Shown: one piece after another, positions 56,419 through 64,000 of the stretch
How positions within the stretch are numbered: position 1 is the stretch's first letter
How the letters are laid out: each line of letters begins with the position of its first letter
Origin: Xanthomonas arboricola pv. guizotiae
GTDB lineage: Bacteria; Pseudomonadota; Gammaproteobacteria; Xanthomonadales; Xanthomonadaceae
Direction of reading: 5' to 3'
DNA: 64,000 bases
Assembly (NCBI RefSeq): GCF_002940205.1
Contig: NZ_MDSK01000008.1
Location: 62,001 to 126,000, forward strand
Position numbers and translations under genes: made by a program
The notes under the pieces: generated by a model
What the model was told of the DNA's origin: nothing
Database searches by the model: none
Seen by the model: only the letters and a program-made list of their open reading frames with translations

Positions 56419-58781
56419 AGGCCATGCGCCTGCATACCCGCATCGCGGCATTTCTGGTGCTGGTCGTGCTTGTCACGCAGGCGCTGACCCTCATCGCGGT
56501 GCAGGTCGCCACCGAGCGCAGCGTCAAGGCGCAGCTCGGCGAAGAGCTGCAGATCGGCGAGCGCGTCTGGCAACGCATCAATCTGCGCCGCGACGAACAA
56601 CTGCTGCAGTCGGCCTCGGTGCTGGCCGACGATTTCGGTTTCCGCGCAGCCGTGGCCAGCGGCGATGTGCCGACCATGCAATCGGCATTGCGCAACCACG
56701 CCGCGCGAATGTCGGCGCAGACCGCGCTGCTGCTGGCGCCGGATGGCGGATTTTTGACCGGGCTTGCCGATCTGCCGCAAGCCGAACAACTGCGCGCGGT
56801 GCAGACCCTGCTGCTGCAGGCGCAGCGCGATGGGCGTGCGGTGGGCGTGGTCGCGCTGGACCAACGCATCGTGCGGCTGGCGGTGGTGCAGGTGCTGGCA
56901 CCGAGCCGGGTGGGCTGGATCGCGATCGGCAACGAATCCGGTGAGGGTCTCGCGCAGGATTTCCGTTCCACCACCGGATTGGATGCGACCTTCTTCACCG
57001 ATGGTCCGCCGGTGCGGGTGCTGGCGTCCACGCTGGAGCCGGCCGCGCGCGCCGAGTTCGCGCAGCAGTTGCCGACCGCCGAACGCGCGCAGGGCGCGGC
57101 GGTTGCGTTGACGCTGGCCGAGTCGCGCTACCTGGTCAAACTGCAGTCGATCCAGGGCGACAGCCATGTGCGGGTTGCGTTGCAGGCCTCGCTGGATCGC
57201 GCGGTGGCGCCTTATCGTGTGCTCAAGTTGCGCATCCTGCTGTTGGCGGGCCTGGCCACAGCTGCGGCGCTGGGTGTGGCGATCTTCCTGGCGCGCAGCG
57301 TCAGCAGGCCGGTCGCGCAGCTGGTACAGGCAGCGCGGCGCATCCAGCGCGGCGACTACCACACCGCGGTCGCGGTGCCCTCCGGGCGCGAACTGGCCGA
57401 GCTGGCCGACAGCTTCGGGCGCATGCAGCAGCAGATCGCCAGTCGCGAGCAGCACATCCTGCATCAGGCGCGCCACGACGCCCTGACCGGTCTGCCCAAT
57501 CGCATCTGGCTGCTGGAGCGGCTGAAGGAGGTGGTGGAGCAGACCGTGGCGTCCGGCGGCACGGCCGCGGTGCTGATCCTGGATCTGGAACGCTTCAAGG
57601 AACTCAACGACAGCCTGGGCCACGATTTTGCCGACCAGGTGCTGGTCGAAGCTGGCCGCCGCCTGGCCGACGTGGTGCAGGAACCCAACCTGGTCGGGCG
57701 GCTGGGCAGCGACGAATTCATGGTGGTGGTGGCGCAGACCGACGTCACCACTGTGCAGCAGGACGCACAGCGCCTGCTGCTGCAGTTGCGCCGCCCGCTG
57801 GCGCTGCCGCAGGCGCGCATCCAGCTGGAAGCCAGCATCGGCATCGCCCTGATTCCCGAACACGGCGCCGATCCGGACACCTTGCTGCGGCGCGCGGACA
57901 TCGCACGGCGCCAGGGCGGCAATGTCACCACCGTCGGCGCCAGCGTGTATCGCCTGGGCCAGGACGAGCAGCATCTGCGCCGGCTGCGCCTGACCGGCGA
58001 TCTGCGCCAGGCCATTGGCGGCAACGAGCTGAGCTTGCGCTTCCAGCCCAAGATCTGCCTGTGCAACGATCGCGTCGAACAGGTCGAGGTGCTGGTGCGC
58101 TGGCAGCATCCGGTGCTCGGGGCGATCGGCCCGGACGAGTTCGTTCCGCTGGCCGAGCATTCCGGCGTGATCCATCCCTTGACCCGCTTCGTGCTGGACG
58201 AGGCGCTGCGCTGCCAGGCGCAATGGCGCAGGCAGGGGCTGGAACTGGGCATGGCGATCAATCTCTCCGCGCTGGATCTGTCCGACCCCGGCCTGCCGGA
58301 TTACCTGCGTGGCCGTCTGGAACATCACGCGGTGCCGGCGCAGTCGGTGACGCTGGAACTGACCGAAAGCGCGCTGATGCGCGATGTCGAATCGGCGCTG
58401 CACATGCTGCATCAGCTGCGCAGCGTCGGCGTGCGCCTGTCCATCGACGACTTCGGCACCGGCTATTCCTCGTTGGCACAGCTCAAGCGCATGCCGGTGA
58501 ACGAATTGAAGATCGACAAGAGCTTCGTCATGCAGCTGGCCGAGGGCACCGACGATGCGTTCATCGTGCGCAGCACGATCGATCTCGGGCACAACCTGGG
58601 CTTGAGCGTGGTCGCCGAAGGCGTGGAGAACGCCACCGCGCTGGGGCTGCTGCGCGGTTATGGCTGCGACATGGTGCAGGGCTATCTGTATTCGCCGCCA
58701 CTGGAAGAAGTACCGCTGGTCGCCTGGTGCATGCGGCAACTCGATCTGGCGCCGGTGGCGCAGGCAGGCGTGCAGCGATGA
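56415..58781 (+). CDS. membrane GGDEF-EAL cyclic-di-GMP protein
   Basis: A 788-aa inner-membrane signalling protein: TM1 (residues 10-32), a periplasmic sensor of about 235 residues, TM2 (about 270-295), a HAMP linker, then GGDEF and EAL domains. The GGDEF motif reads GSDEF (431-435), one residue off. The EAL site reads EVLVRW (558-563), with other phosphodiesterase residues kept: INLSALDL, LELTES, IDDFGTGYSSL, ELKIDKSF, VAEGVEN. So it is most likely a c-di-GMP phosphodiesterase, perhaps with weak cyclase activity. It is translationally coupled to the cupredoxin-like gene before it and the DUF3034 gene after it, suggesting the periplasmic domain senses a state set by those envelope proteins. 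Confidence 0.88.
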   Translation: MKAMRLHTRIAAFLVLVVLVTQALTLIAVQVATERSVKAQLGEELQIGERVWQRINLRRDEQLLQSASVLADDFGFRAAVASGDVPTMQSALRNHAARMSAQTALLLAPDGGFLTGLADLPQAEQLRAVQTLLLQAQRDGRAVGVVALDQRIVRLAVVQVLAPSRVGWIAIGNESGEGLAQDFRSTTGLDATFFTDGPPVRVLASTLEPAARAEFAQQLPTAERAQGAAVALTLAESRYLVKLQSIQGDSHVRVALQASLDRAVAPYRVLKLRILLLAGLATAAALGVAIFLARSVSRPVAQLVQAARRIQRGDYHTAVAVPSGRELAELADSFGRMQQQIASREQHILHQARHDALTGLPNRIWLLERLKEVVEQTVASGGTAAVLILDLERFKELNDSLGHDFADQVLVEAGRRLADVVQEPNLVGRLGSDEFMVVVAQTDVTTVQQDAQRLLLQLRRPLALPQARIQLEASIGIALIPEHGADPDTLLRRADIARRQGGNVTTVGASVYRLGQDEQHLRRLRLTGDLRQAIGGNELSLRFQPKICLCNDRVEQVEVLVRWQHPVLGAIGPDEFVPLAEHSGVIHPLTRFVLDEALRCQAQWRRQGLELGMAINLSALDLSDPGLPDYLRGRLEHHAVPAQSVTLELTESALMRDVESALHMLHQLRSVGVRLSIDDFGTGYSSLAQLKRMPVNELKIDKSFVMQLAEGTDDAFIVRSTIDLGHNLGLSVVAEGVENATALGLLRGYGCDMVQGYLYSPPLEEVPLVAWCMRQLDLAPVAQAGVQR

Positions 58782-59650
58782 GCAAATGGCCAGGTGCGCT
58801 GCTGTCTGCTGCACTGGCCGGGCTGGCCAGCGCGCCCGCGTCGGCGATCGCCGGCGACGGACGCCTGCTCGCCACCGGTGGCGTGTCGATGATCGAAGGC
58901 AGCAGCGGTGGCGGCATCGTGCCGTGGGCCACGCTGTCGGGCTACGGCACCCGCGACGAACTCGGCAGCGTGCTGTTTGCCACGCATGTGGACAGCGGCG
59001 ATTACCGGCTCGACGTGCAGGGTGCCGCGCTGACGGTCGGCAACCGGCTGGAACTTTCGCTGGCGCGGCAACGGCTGGATCTGGGCACCCTGCAGGATCG
59101 GCTGGGCCTGCCATGGAATGCGCTTGGCCAGGAGGTGTTCGGCGCCAAGCTGCGGGTCTACGGCGATCTGGTCTACGGACATGCGCCGCAGGTCAGCGTG
59201 GGCGTGCAGTACAAACGCCTGCGCGATGGCACGCTGCCGCTGGCGATCGGCGCGCGTGACGATCACGGCACCGACGTCTATGTCAGTGCCAGCCGGTTGT
59301 TCCTGCAGGCCGCGGGCGGCTATCAACTGCTGCTCAACGGCACGCTGCGCGCGACCCGCGCCAATCAGACCGGCTTGCTCGGTTTCGGCGGCGATCGTCG
59401 CAACGCCCATCGGCTGGTCGGCGAAGCCAGTGCCGCTATCGTGCTGTCGCCGGCGTGGGTGGTCGGCGTGGAATATCGCGACAAGCCGGACAATCTCGGC
59501 TTCGCCCGCGAGCAGGCCTGGGCGGATGCATTCGTGGCCTGGTTTCCCAGCAAGCATGTGTCCCTGGCCGCGGCCTGGGCCGAGCTTGGCGACATCGCCA
59601 CGCTCACCGACCAGCGCGGTCCCTATCTTTCCCTGCAGGTGGCGTTCTGA
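58778..59650 (+). CDS. DUF3034 outer-membrane-type protein
   Basis: A 290-aa exported protein with a signal peptide ending ASA and an N-terminal GDGRLLATGGVSMIEGSSGG that marks the DUF3034 family. Most of the rest is alternating hydrophobic strands (RLDVQGAALTVGNRLELSLA, VYVSASRLFLQAAGGYQL, VVGVEYRDKP) with a C-terminal LSLQVAF ending in Phe, as in outer-membrane beta-barrels. Function unknown. It overlaps the GGDEF-EAL gene by ATGA and ends one base inside the globin gene. Confidence 0.8.
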   Translation: MSKWPGALLSAALAGLASAPASAIAGDGRLLATGGVSMIEGSSGGGIVPWATLSGYGTRDELGSVLFATHVDSGDYRLDVQGAALTVGNRLELSLARQRLDLGTLQDRLGLPWNALGQEVFGAKLRVYGDLVYGHAPQVSVGVQYKRLRDGTLPLAIGARDDHGTDVYVSASRLFLQAAGGYQLLLNGTLRATRANQTGLLGFGGDRRNAHRLVGEASAAIVLSPAWVVGVEYRDKPDNLGFAREQAWADAFVAWFPSKHVSLAAAWAELGDIATLTDQRGPYLSLQVAF

Positions 59651-60078
59651 TGAATCGACGGCTGCGCTGGCCCTTGCTGTGCATGCTGGCGCTGATGAGT
59701 GCCTGCGCCACCACGCAATCGCGCCCCACGCTCTATGACGAACTCGGGGGGCAGGCCGGCATCGAAGCGCTGGTGGAGGCCATGCTGTCGCGCATCGCCG
59801 ATGACCAACGCATCGTCGACACGTTTGCGCGCGTCAACATCGTGATGCTCAACGAGCGCCTAGTGCAGAAGTTCTGCCATGTCGCCGACGGCCCGTGCCC
59901 GGATACCGCCAAGTCGATGCAGCAGGCGCACGCGCACCTGGCCATTCGCGAAGGCGACTTCAATGCGCTGGTGGAGGATCTGAACTGGGCGATGGATCAG
60001 CGCAAGATTCCGCGCCGCACGCAGAACCGTCTGCTGGCGCGATTGGCGGCCATGCATGGCGAAATCGTCAACCACTGA
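59650..60078 (+). CDS. group 1 truncated haemoglobin, predicted lipoprotein
   Basis: A 142-aa protein with a lipoprotein signal ending LMSAC (Cys19) and then a truncated-globin fold: PTLYDELGGQAGIEALVEAM, VDTFARVN, and the proximal His region MQQAHAHLAI (His94 probable F8), with FCHVADGPC near the CD/E turn. An exported lipid-anchored globin is unusual, because most truncated globins are cytosolic. It may bind oxygen or NO at the periplasm. Last gene of the cupredoxin-EAL-DUF3034-globin operon; its ATG overlaps the previous stop (TGATG). Confidence 0.82.
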   Translation: MNRRLRWPLLCMLALMSACATTQSRPTLYDELGGQAGIEALVEAMLSRIADDQRIVDTFARVNIVMLNERLVQKFCHVADGPCPDTAKSMQQAHAHLAIREGDFNALVEDLNWAMDQRKIPRRTQNRLLARLAAMHGEIVNH

Positions 60079-60360
60079 GGGGGTTGCATCGCTGCCGCGC
60101 GCAGCGATGGGCGCGCGTGGTCGCTCCTCGCAACAACATGTTTCCAGCCACGGACTGCGGCTCTGGGCGGGGCTGTCCATGGCATCCGACGTCCGCTCGC
60201 GACGTGTTGCCAGTCGCCCTGCGCCGTAGAGAAGCGTGAGGCCGCCGCCGGTATCGGTCGTGGCCAGTGGCAACCGACCAATTGGCTGCGGCAACGGAGC
60301 CACGTCACCGGTGTGGAATTGCAGGCGCGCGATGCCGCAGGCCGCCGCTGCGCCGCCGCC

Positions 60361-61161
60361 TCACTGCAATGGACGCACCCGCTGCGATCCGCGCGCCATC
60401 AGGCGCAGTGCGAGCGCATGCGGCACCACGCGTAGGGCCGCGTTGACCAGGCGATAGCGCCAGCCCGGCACGGCCAGCACCTGGCCACGCTCCAGCGCGG
60501 CAATGCCGTACTCGGCCACGTCGTCGGCCTGCAGCCACGCCCAGCGGGGCAGGGTGGACATCGCCGCGCGGGTGCCGGTGACATCGTGAAACTCCGACCA
60601 GGCAAAGCCGGGACACAGCGCGCAGACCTTGACCGCGCAATCGGCGTTTTCCAGCGCCAGCGATTCGCTGAAGCGCAGCAGGAAGCTCTTGCTGGCGGCG
60701 TACAGCGTCTGCCCGTCGGCACCCGGCGTCAGTGCGGCGAACGAGGCCACATTGAGGATGCGGCCCTGGCCGCTGGCGCGGATCATCGGCAGCAGCCGCC
60801 AGGTCAGCTCGCACACCGCGCCCACCATCACCTGCAGAAAGCGTGCATGCGTGGCCCAGTCGTTGTGCAGATAGCGGTCCGGCACGCCGTAGCCGGCGTT
60901 GTTGACCAGGGTGCCTACCGTCCAGCCACTGCGCTGGATCTGCCCAACCAATGCTTCGACCGCGGCGGCATCGCCCAGATCGGCCGGCACCACTTCCACC
61001 CGCACCAACGGCCGCAACTCCTCGGCCAGCGCCTGCAGCCGTTCGACCCGGCGCGCGGTCAGGATCAGCGGCACGCCACGCCTTGCGTAGGCGCGCGCAA
61101 TCTCGCGGCCGATGCCGCTGGAGGCGCCGGTGACCAGCGCGAACACAGGCGAAACGGACAT
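60361..61161 (-). CDS. short-chain dehydrogenase/reductase
   Basis: A 266-aa SDR with the cofactor motif TGASSGIG (10-17), NNAGYGV and the catalytic YxxxK in YAASKSF, with the Ser in ILNVASFAAL. Classical SDR; the cofactor is likely NADP by the ARR motif (LTARRVERL). Substrate unknown. ATG 61161 is chosen over one 69 bases upstream. It is divergent from tpiA. About 280 bases between its stop and the globin gene show no gene. Confidence 0.84.
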   Translation of the reverse strand: MSVSPVFALVTGASSGIGREIARAYARRGVPLILTARRVERLQALAEELRPLVRVEVVPADLGDAAAVEALVGQIQRSGWTVGTLVNNAGYGVPDRYLHNDWATHARFLQVMVGAVCELTWRLLPMIRASGQGRILNVASFAALTPGADGQTLYAASKSFLLRFSESLALENADCAVKVCALCPGFAWSEFHDVTGTRAAMSTLPRWAWLQADDVAEYGIAALERGQVLAVPGWRYRLVNAALRVVPHALALRLMARGSQRVRPLQ

Positions 61162-61273
61162 GGCAGGTTCCTGGTGGAGGAGGGGGAGGACAGGCAATGG
61201 ACAGAAGTGTGCCGGTTGCCGACAGGGCATGGGCTATTCTGTCGCCTGTCTTCCACTCAGGAACCTGCGCCTG

Positions 61274-62029
61274 ATGCGTCGAAAGATCGTTGCCGGAAAT
61301 TGGAAGCTGCATGGCAGCCGCGCCTTTGCCACCGAACTGGTGGCCCAGATCGCCGCGCACATGCCCCTGGAGGGTGTCGATGTCGTCATCCTGCCGCCAC
61401 TGCCTTACCTGGGCGACCTGATCGAGGATTTCGAGGGGCGTCACCTGCGTTTCGGTGCCCAGGATGTCAGCAGTAACGAGAAAGGCGCCTATACCGGCGA
61501 AGTCTCGGCCACGATGCTGGTCGATGTCGGCGCCGAGTACGGGTTGGTCGGCCACTCCGAACGGCGCCAGTATCATCACGAGAGCAGTGAGTTGGTGGCG
61601 CATAAATTCGCCGCCGCCACGCATGCCGGGCTGATCCCGGTGCTGTGCGTGGGCGAGTCGCTGGAACAGCGCGAGGCCGACCAGACCGAGGCGGTGCTGC
61701 GCGCCCAGCTCGAGCCGGTGCTGGCGCTGGTGGGCAGCGCGGGCTTCGCCCGCGCCGTGCTCGCTTACGAGCCGATCTGGGCCATTGGCACCGGCCGCAC
61801 CGCCAGCCCGGAGCAGGCCCAGGCGGTGCACGCGTTCCTGCGTGGCGAAGTCGCGAAGGCGGATGCTAGAATCGCCGATGCGTTGCCCATCCTGTACGGG
61901 GGCAGTGTCAAGCCCGATAACGCGAGCGAGCTGTTTGCCCAGCCCGACGTCGATGGCGGGCTGGTCGGAGGCGCCTCGCTGGTCGCCGAGGATTTCCTGG
62001 CCATCGCGCGCGCGGCGGCCGCTTGTTAA
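61274..62029 (+). CDS. tpiA: triosephosphate isomerase
   Basis: Interconverts dihydroxyacetone phosphate and glyceraldehyde-3-phosphate in glycolysis. The 251-aa TIM barrel has Lys11 in AGNWKLHG, the electrophile His in VGHSERRQY and the catalytic Glu in AYEPIWAIGTG. Loop 7 and the phosphate site read LPILYGGSVKPDNA. The start ATG 61274 fits the family (longer frames upstream are unrelated). Followed by secG 33 bases later. Confidence 0.97.
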   Translation: MRRKIVAGNWKLHGSRAFATELVAQIAAHMPLEGVDVVILPPLPYLGDLIEDFEGRHLRFGAQDVSSNEKGAYTGEVSATMLVDVGAEYGLVGHSERRQYHHESSELVAHKFAAATHAGLIPVLCVGESLEQREADQTEAVLRAQLEPVLALVGSAGFARAVLAYEPIWAIGTGRTASPEQAQAVHAFLRGEVAKADARIADALPILYGGSVKPDNASELFAQPDVDGGLVGGASLVAEDFLAIARAAAAC

Positions 62030-62062
62030 CCCATTAAGTTTTGTCCGGGGACGGATTTCGAA

Positions 62063-62536
62063 ATGCTGATGTTGATCCTCAATGTGGTCTACGTGCTGGT
62101 CGCGCTGGCGATGATTGCGCTGATCCTGATGCAGCGTGGTGCGGGTGCGGCAGCCGGTTCCGGCTTCGGCGCCGGCGCGTCGGGCACCGTGTTCGGCTCG
62201 CAGGGCGCGTCGAACTTCCTGTCCAAGTCGACCAAGTGGCTGGCGGTGGTGTTCTTCAGCATCAGTCTGTTCATGGCGTGGTACGCCACCCACGGCGCAC
62301 GTCCGACCGACCAGAACCTGGGCGTGATGTCGCAGTCGGCCACCCCGGCGCCTGCCGCAGCGGGCGAGCTGACCCAGCCGTTGCCGCAGGCGCCGGCCGC
62401 CGGCGCAGTCCCGACCGCTCCTTCGCAGCCAGTGCCGGCCGCAACTCCGGCTGCAACGCCGGCGCAGTCCGCACCGGTACAGCAGGCGCCTGCGGCACGC
62501 GAAGAAAACGCTTCAGAACCAGCACAAAAACGCTGA
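62063..62536 (+). CDS. secG: preprotein translocase subunit SecG
   Basis: Small Sec channel subunit that assists protein export. The first 75 residues give the two SecG helices (LILNVVYVLVALAMIALILM and TKWLAVVFFSISLFMAWYAT) with the cytoplasmic loop containing GAGAAAGSGFGAGASGTVFG. The last 75 residues are a Pro/Ala/Gln tail, making 157 aa against about 110 in E. coli. It follows tpiA and precedes tRNA-Leu, a common proteobacterial order. Confidence 0.94.
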   Translation: MLMLILNVVYVLVALAMIALILMQRGAGAAAGSGFGAGASGTVFGSQGASNFLSKSTKWLAVVFFSISLFMAWYATHGARPTDQNLGVMSQSATPAPAAAGELTQPLPQAPAAGAVPTAPSQPVPAATPAATPAQSAPVQQAPAAREENASEPAQKR

Positions 62537-62585
62537 AGCCGGTTACAATACGCTGCGCACTGGGATGCCCAGCGGCGCAACGTAT

Positions 62586-62670
62586 GCCCAGGTGGCGGAA
62601 TTGGTAGACGCACTACCTTGAGGTGGTAGCGACTTAGGTCGTAGGGGTTCGAGTCCCCTCTTGGGCACCA
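62586..62670 (+). tRNA. tRNA-Leu (anticodon GAG)
   Basis: An 85-base tRNA with acceptor GCCCAGG pairing with TTGGGC, an anticodon stem CTACC/GGTAG with loop TTGAGGT (anticodon GAG, reads CUC/CUU), a long variable arm as in leucine tRNAs, the T loop GTTCGAGTC, and an encoded CCA. TACAAT at 62544-62549 is a possible -10 element. Confidence 0.96.
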
Positions 62671-62772
62671 TTGTTTGGCTGCAGTTCCTGCGCATCGCCT
62701 GTCGCGCGCAGGGCCTGCCTATACCCCATGCCGGCACGCGGCGCGTGCGGGCAGAGGCAAGAGAGAATCGCT

Positions 62773-63129
62773 GTGCTGGCCGAATATTTGCCGAGTCTGC
62801 TGTTTCTGATCGTCGCCACCGGTATCGGCATCGTGCTGATGCTGGTCGGTCGATTCCTCGGTCCGCGTAGTCCGGACCCGCGCAAGCTCTCGCCTTACGA
62901 GTGTGGCTTCGAAGCCTTCGAAGACGCGCGCATGAAGTTCGATGTGCGCTACTACCTGATCGCGATCCAGTTCATCGTGTTCGATCTGGAAATCATCTTC
63001 ATCGTGCCGTGGACGCAGGTGTTCATGGAGATCGGCGCACGTTCGCTGGTCACCATGGGCCTGTTCGTCGGCATGTTGTTCCTCGGCTTTATCTACGTGT
63101 GGAAGAAGGGAGCGCTGGAATGGGAGTGA
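62773..63129 (+). CDS. nuoA: NADH-quinone oxidoreductase subunit A
   Basis: Membrane-arm subunit of respiratory complex I. The 118-aa protein starts at GTG 62773 ([14 protein letters not shown]); upstream ATGs would extend into the tRNA region. Three helices are visible, with the conserved [25 protein letters not shown] between helices 1 and 2, carrying the Cys on the quinone-site loop and FDLEIIFI. It starts the nuo operon and overlaps nuoB by 10 bases. Confidence 0.95.
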   Translation: MLAEYLPSLLFLIVATGIGIVLMLVGRFLGPRSPDPRKLSPYECGFEAFEDARMKFDVRYYLIAIQFIVFDLEIIFIVPWTQVFMEIGARSLVTMGLFVGMLFLGFIYVWKKGALEWE

Positions 63130-63674
63130 TTCAGACCCTGGATCGTCTGATGACCAACCCGATGCCGGAAGGCCGGGTGGAAGACATCCTGCGCCCGGAA
63201 GGCGAAAACCCGCTGCTCGAGAAGGGCTACGTGACCACCAGCGTGGATGCGCTGCTGAACTGGGCGCGCACCGGCTCGATGTGGCCGATGACCTTCGGCC
63301 TGGCCTGCTGTGCGGTCGAGATGATGCATGCCGGTGCGGCGCGCCTGGACCTGGACCGCTACGGCGTGGTGTTCCGCCCGTCGCCGCGCCAGTCCGACGT
63401 GATGATCGTGGCCGGTACCCTGGTCAACAAGATGGCTCCGGCGCTGCGCAAGGTCTACGACCAGATGCCGGATCCGAAGTGGGTCATCTCGATGGGCAGC
63501 TGCGCCAACGGCGGCGGCTACTATCATTATTCGTATTCGGTGGTGCGCGGTTGCGATCGCATCGTGCCGGTGGACATCTATGTCCCGGGCTGCCCGCCGA
63601 CCGCCGAGGCGCTGGTCTACGGCATCCTGCAGCTGCAGAAGAAGATCTGGCGTACCCAGACCATCGCGCGCTGA
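63120..63674 (+). CDS. nuoB: NADH-quinone oxidoreductase subunit B
   Basis: Carries the N2 iron-sulfur cluster that passes electrons to ubiquinone. The 184-aa protein has the four ligands Cys63 and Cys64 ([10 protein letters not shown]), Cys128 ([18 protein letters not shown]) and Cys158 (DIYVPGCPP). All are present. It starts at ATG 63120 inside nuoA. Confidence 0.96.
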   Translation: MGVIQTLDRLMTNPMPEGRVEDILRPEGENPLLEKGYVTTSVDALLNWARTGSMWPMTFGLACCAVEMMHAGAARLDLDRYGVVFRPSPRQSDVMIVAGTLVNKMAPALRKVYDQMPDPKWVISMGSCANGGGYYHYSYSVVRGCDRIVPVDIYVPGCPPTAEALVYGILQLQKKIWRTQTIAR

Positions 63675-63710
63675 CACCCGTCTTCTTCTACCGAGAGCAG
63701 CCAAGCCCCC

Positions 63711-64000
63711 ATGGCAGAGCAAGCATCCTCCTTCACTGACCGACTTGCGGCACGTTTCGCCGGTGCGCAGATTTCCGTGGCGTTGCCGCGCGGCGAAGTG
63801 ACGCTGGAAGTCGCTGCCGCCGATTGGCACGCCACCTGTCTTGCATTGCGCGACGAGCTCGGTTTCGAGCAGCTCAGCGACCTATGCGGCGTCGATTACC
63901 TGGGCTACGGCAGCGACGAGTGGGATACCGCCGACGTGTCGTCGCAGGGCTTCAGCCGCGGCGTCGAAGGCAAGGCCGTCGGCCGTTTTGCCTGGGGCGA
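63711..64000 (+). CDS. nuoC: NADH-quinone oxidoreductase subunit C (3' end cut off)
   Basis: Peripheral-arm subunit of complex I. From ATG 63711 the open frame reads [20 protein letters not shown], and later [18 protein letters not shown], the start of NuoC (30-kDa subunit). About 96 codons are visible before the window ends. The position 36 bases after nuoB is the usual nuoABC order. Confidence 0.92.
   Translation, partial: MAEQASSFTDRLAARFAGAQISVALPRGEVTLEVAAADWHATCLALRDELGFEQLSDLCGVDYLGYGSDEWDTADVSSQGFSRGVEGKAVGRFAWG

Noticed and set aside
60079..60360. Possible gene between the globin and SDR genes
   Set aside because: The frames present are shadows with no start site or codon bias; the gap is 282 bp.

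Overview
This is about 64 kb of high-GC DNA that reads as a chromosomal segment of a Xanthomonas species or a very close Xanthomonadaceae relative. The evidence is the protein sequences, the gene strings xseB-ispA, prmB-aroC, asd-fimV-truA-trpF-trpB-trpA-accD and tpiA-secG-tRNA-Leu-nuoABC, an Oar-like TonB-dependent receptor, and many copies of the GTAGGAGCG-type palindromic repeat between genes. The strain or pathovar cannot be told from this window. No transposase, phage gene, integrase or CRISPR array was seen. It is mostly core genome, with remnants and repeat clusters at several junctions.

Region 1-17 kb: a DUF4870 membrane protein cut by the left edge; an M35 secreted metalloprotease gene broken by an in-frame amber codon; ispA-xseB and tilS; a lipoprotein alkaline phosphatase divergent from a dicarboxylate/amino-acid symporter; a methyltransferase; an acyl-CoA thioesterase; two NlpC/P60 endopeptidases; slyD; a DUF418 membrane protein; a DadA-like oxidoreductase coupled to glutathione reductase; an alkyltransferase-like protein (PWHRV); and a rhomboid protease whose 3' end lies in a 163-bp tandem duplication.

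Region 17-31.5 kb: a decayed tandem array of M13 (neprilysin-like) metallopeptidases. One is intact, one has HEITR in place of HExxH, and a C-terminal scrap of a third lies between them. Then a FAD-dependent oxidoreductase, a large TonB-dependent receptor, a 760-bp non-coding stretch with a 13-base G tract, mrp, dcd, two small LiaI-like membrane proteins (one only 55 aa), a HIT-like protein and a dienelactone hydrolase.

Region 31.5-47 kb: rimO, greB, a truncated membrane-protein remnant, a HerA-like ATPase, a LysM lytic transglycosylase, a pair of 145-bp composite repeats, psd and a SCO-type copper protein, prmB-aroC-hydroxyacid dehydrogenase, asd, and the fimV-VOC-truA-trpF string.

Region 47-64 kb: a LysR regulator divergent from trpB-(69-aa Cys protein)-trpA, an orphan secreted Cys-rich protein with a duplicated six-cysteine module, accD, glmM with a 29-aa membrane ORF overlapping its end, a 2-oxoglutarate/Fe(II) oxygenase, and a tightly coupled four-gene operon: exported cupredoxin-like protein, membrane GGDEF-EAL protein, DUF3034 outer-membrane-type protein and truncated-globin lipoprotein. 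Then come an SDR, tpiA, secG, tRNA-Leu(GAG) and the start of the nuo operon (nuoC is cut by the right edge).

The four-gene operon at 55.7-60.1 kb is the best candidate for an undescribed system. It appears to join envelope copper and haem proteins to c-di-GMP turnover. This is inference from gene content and overlap only.
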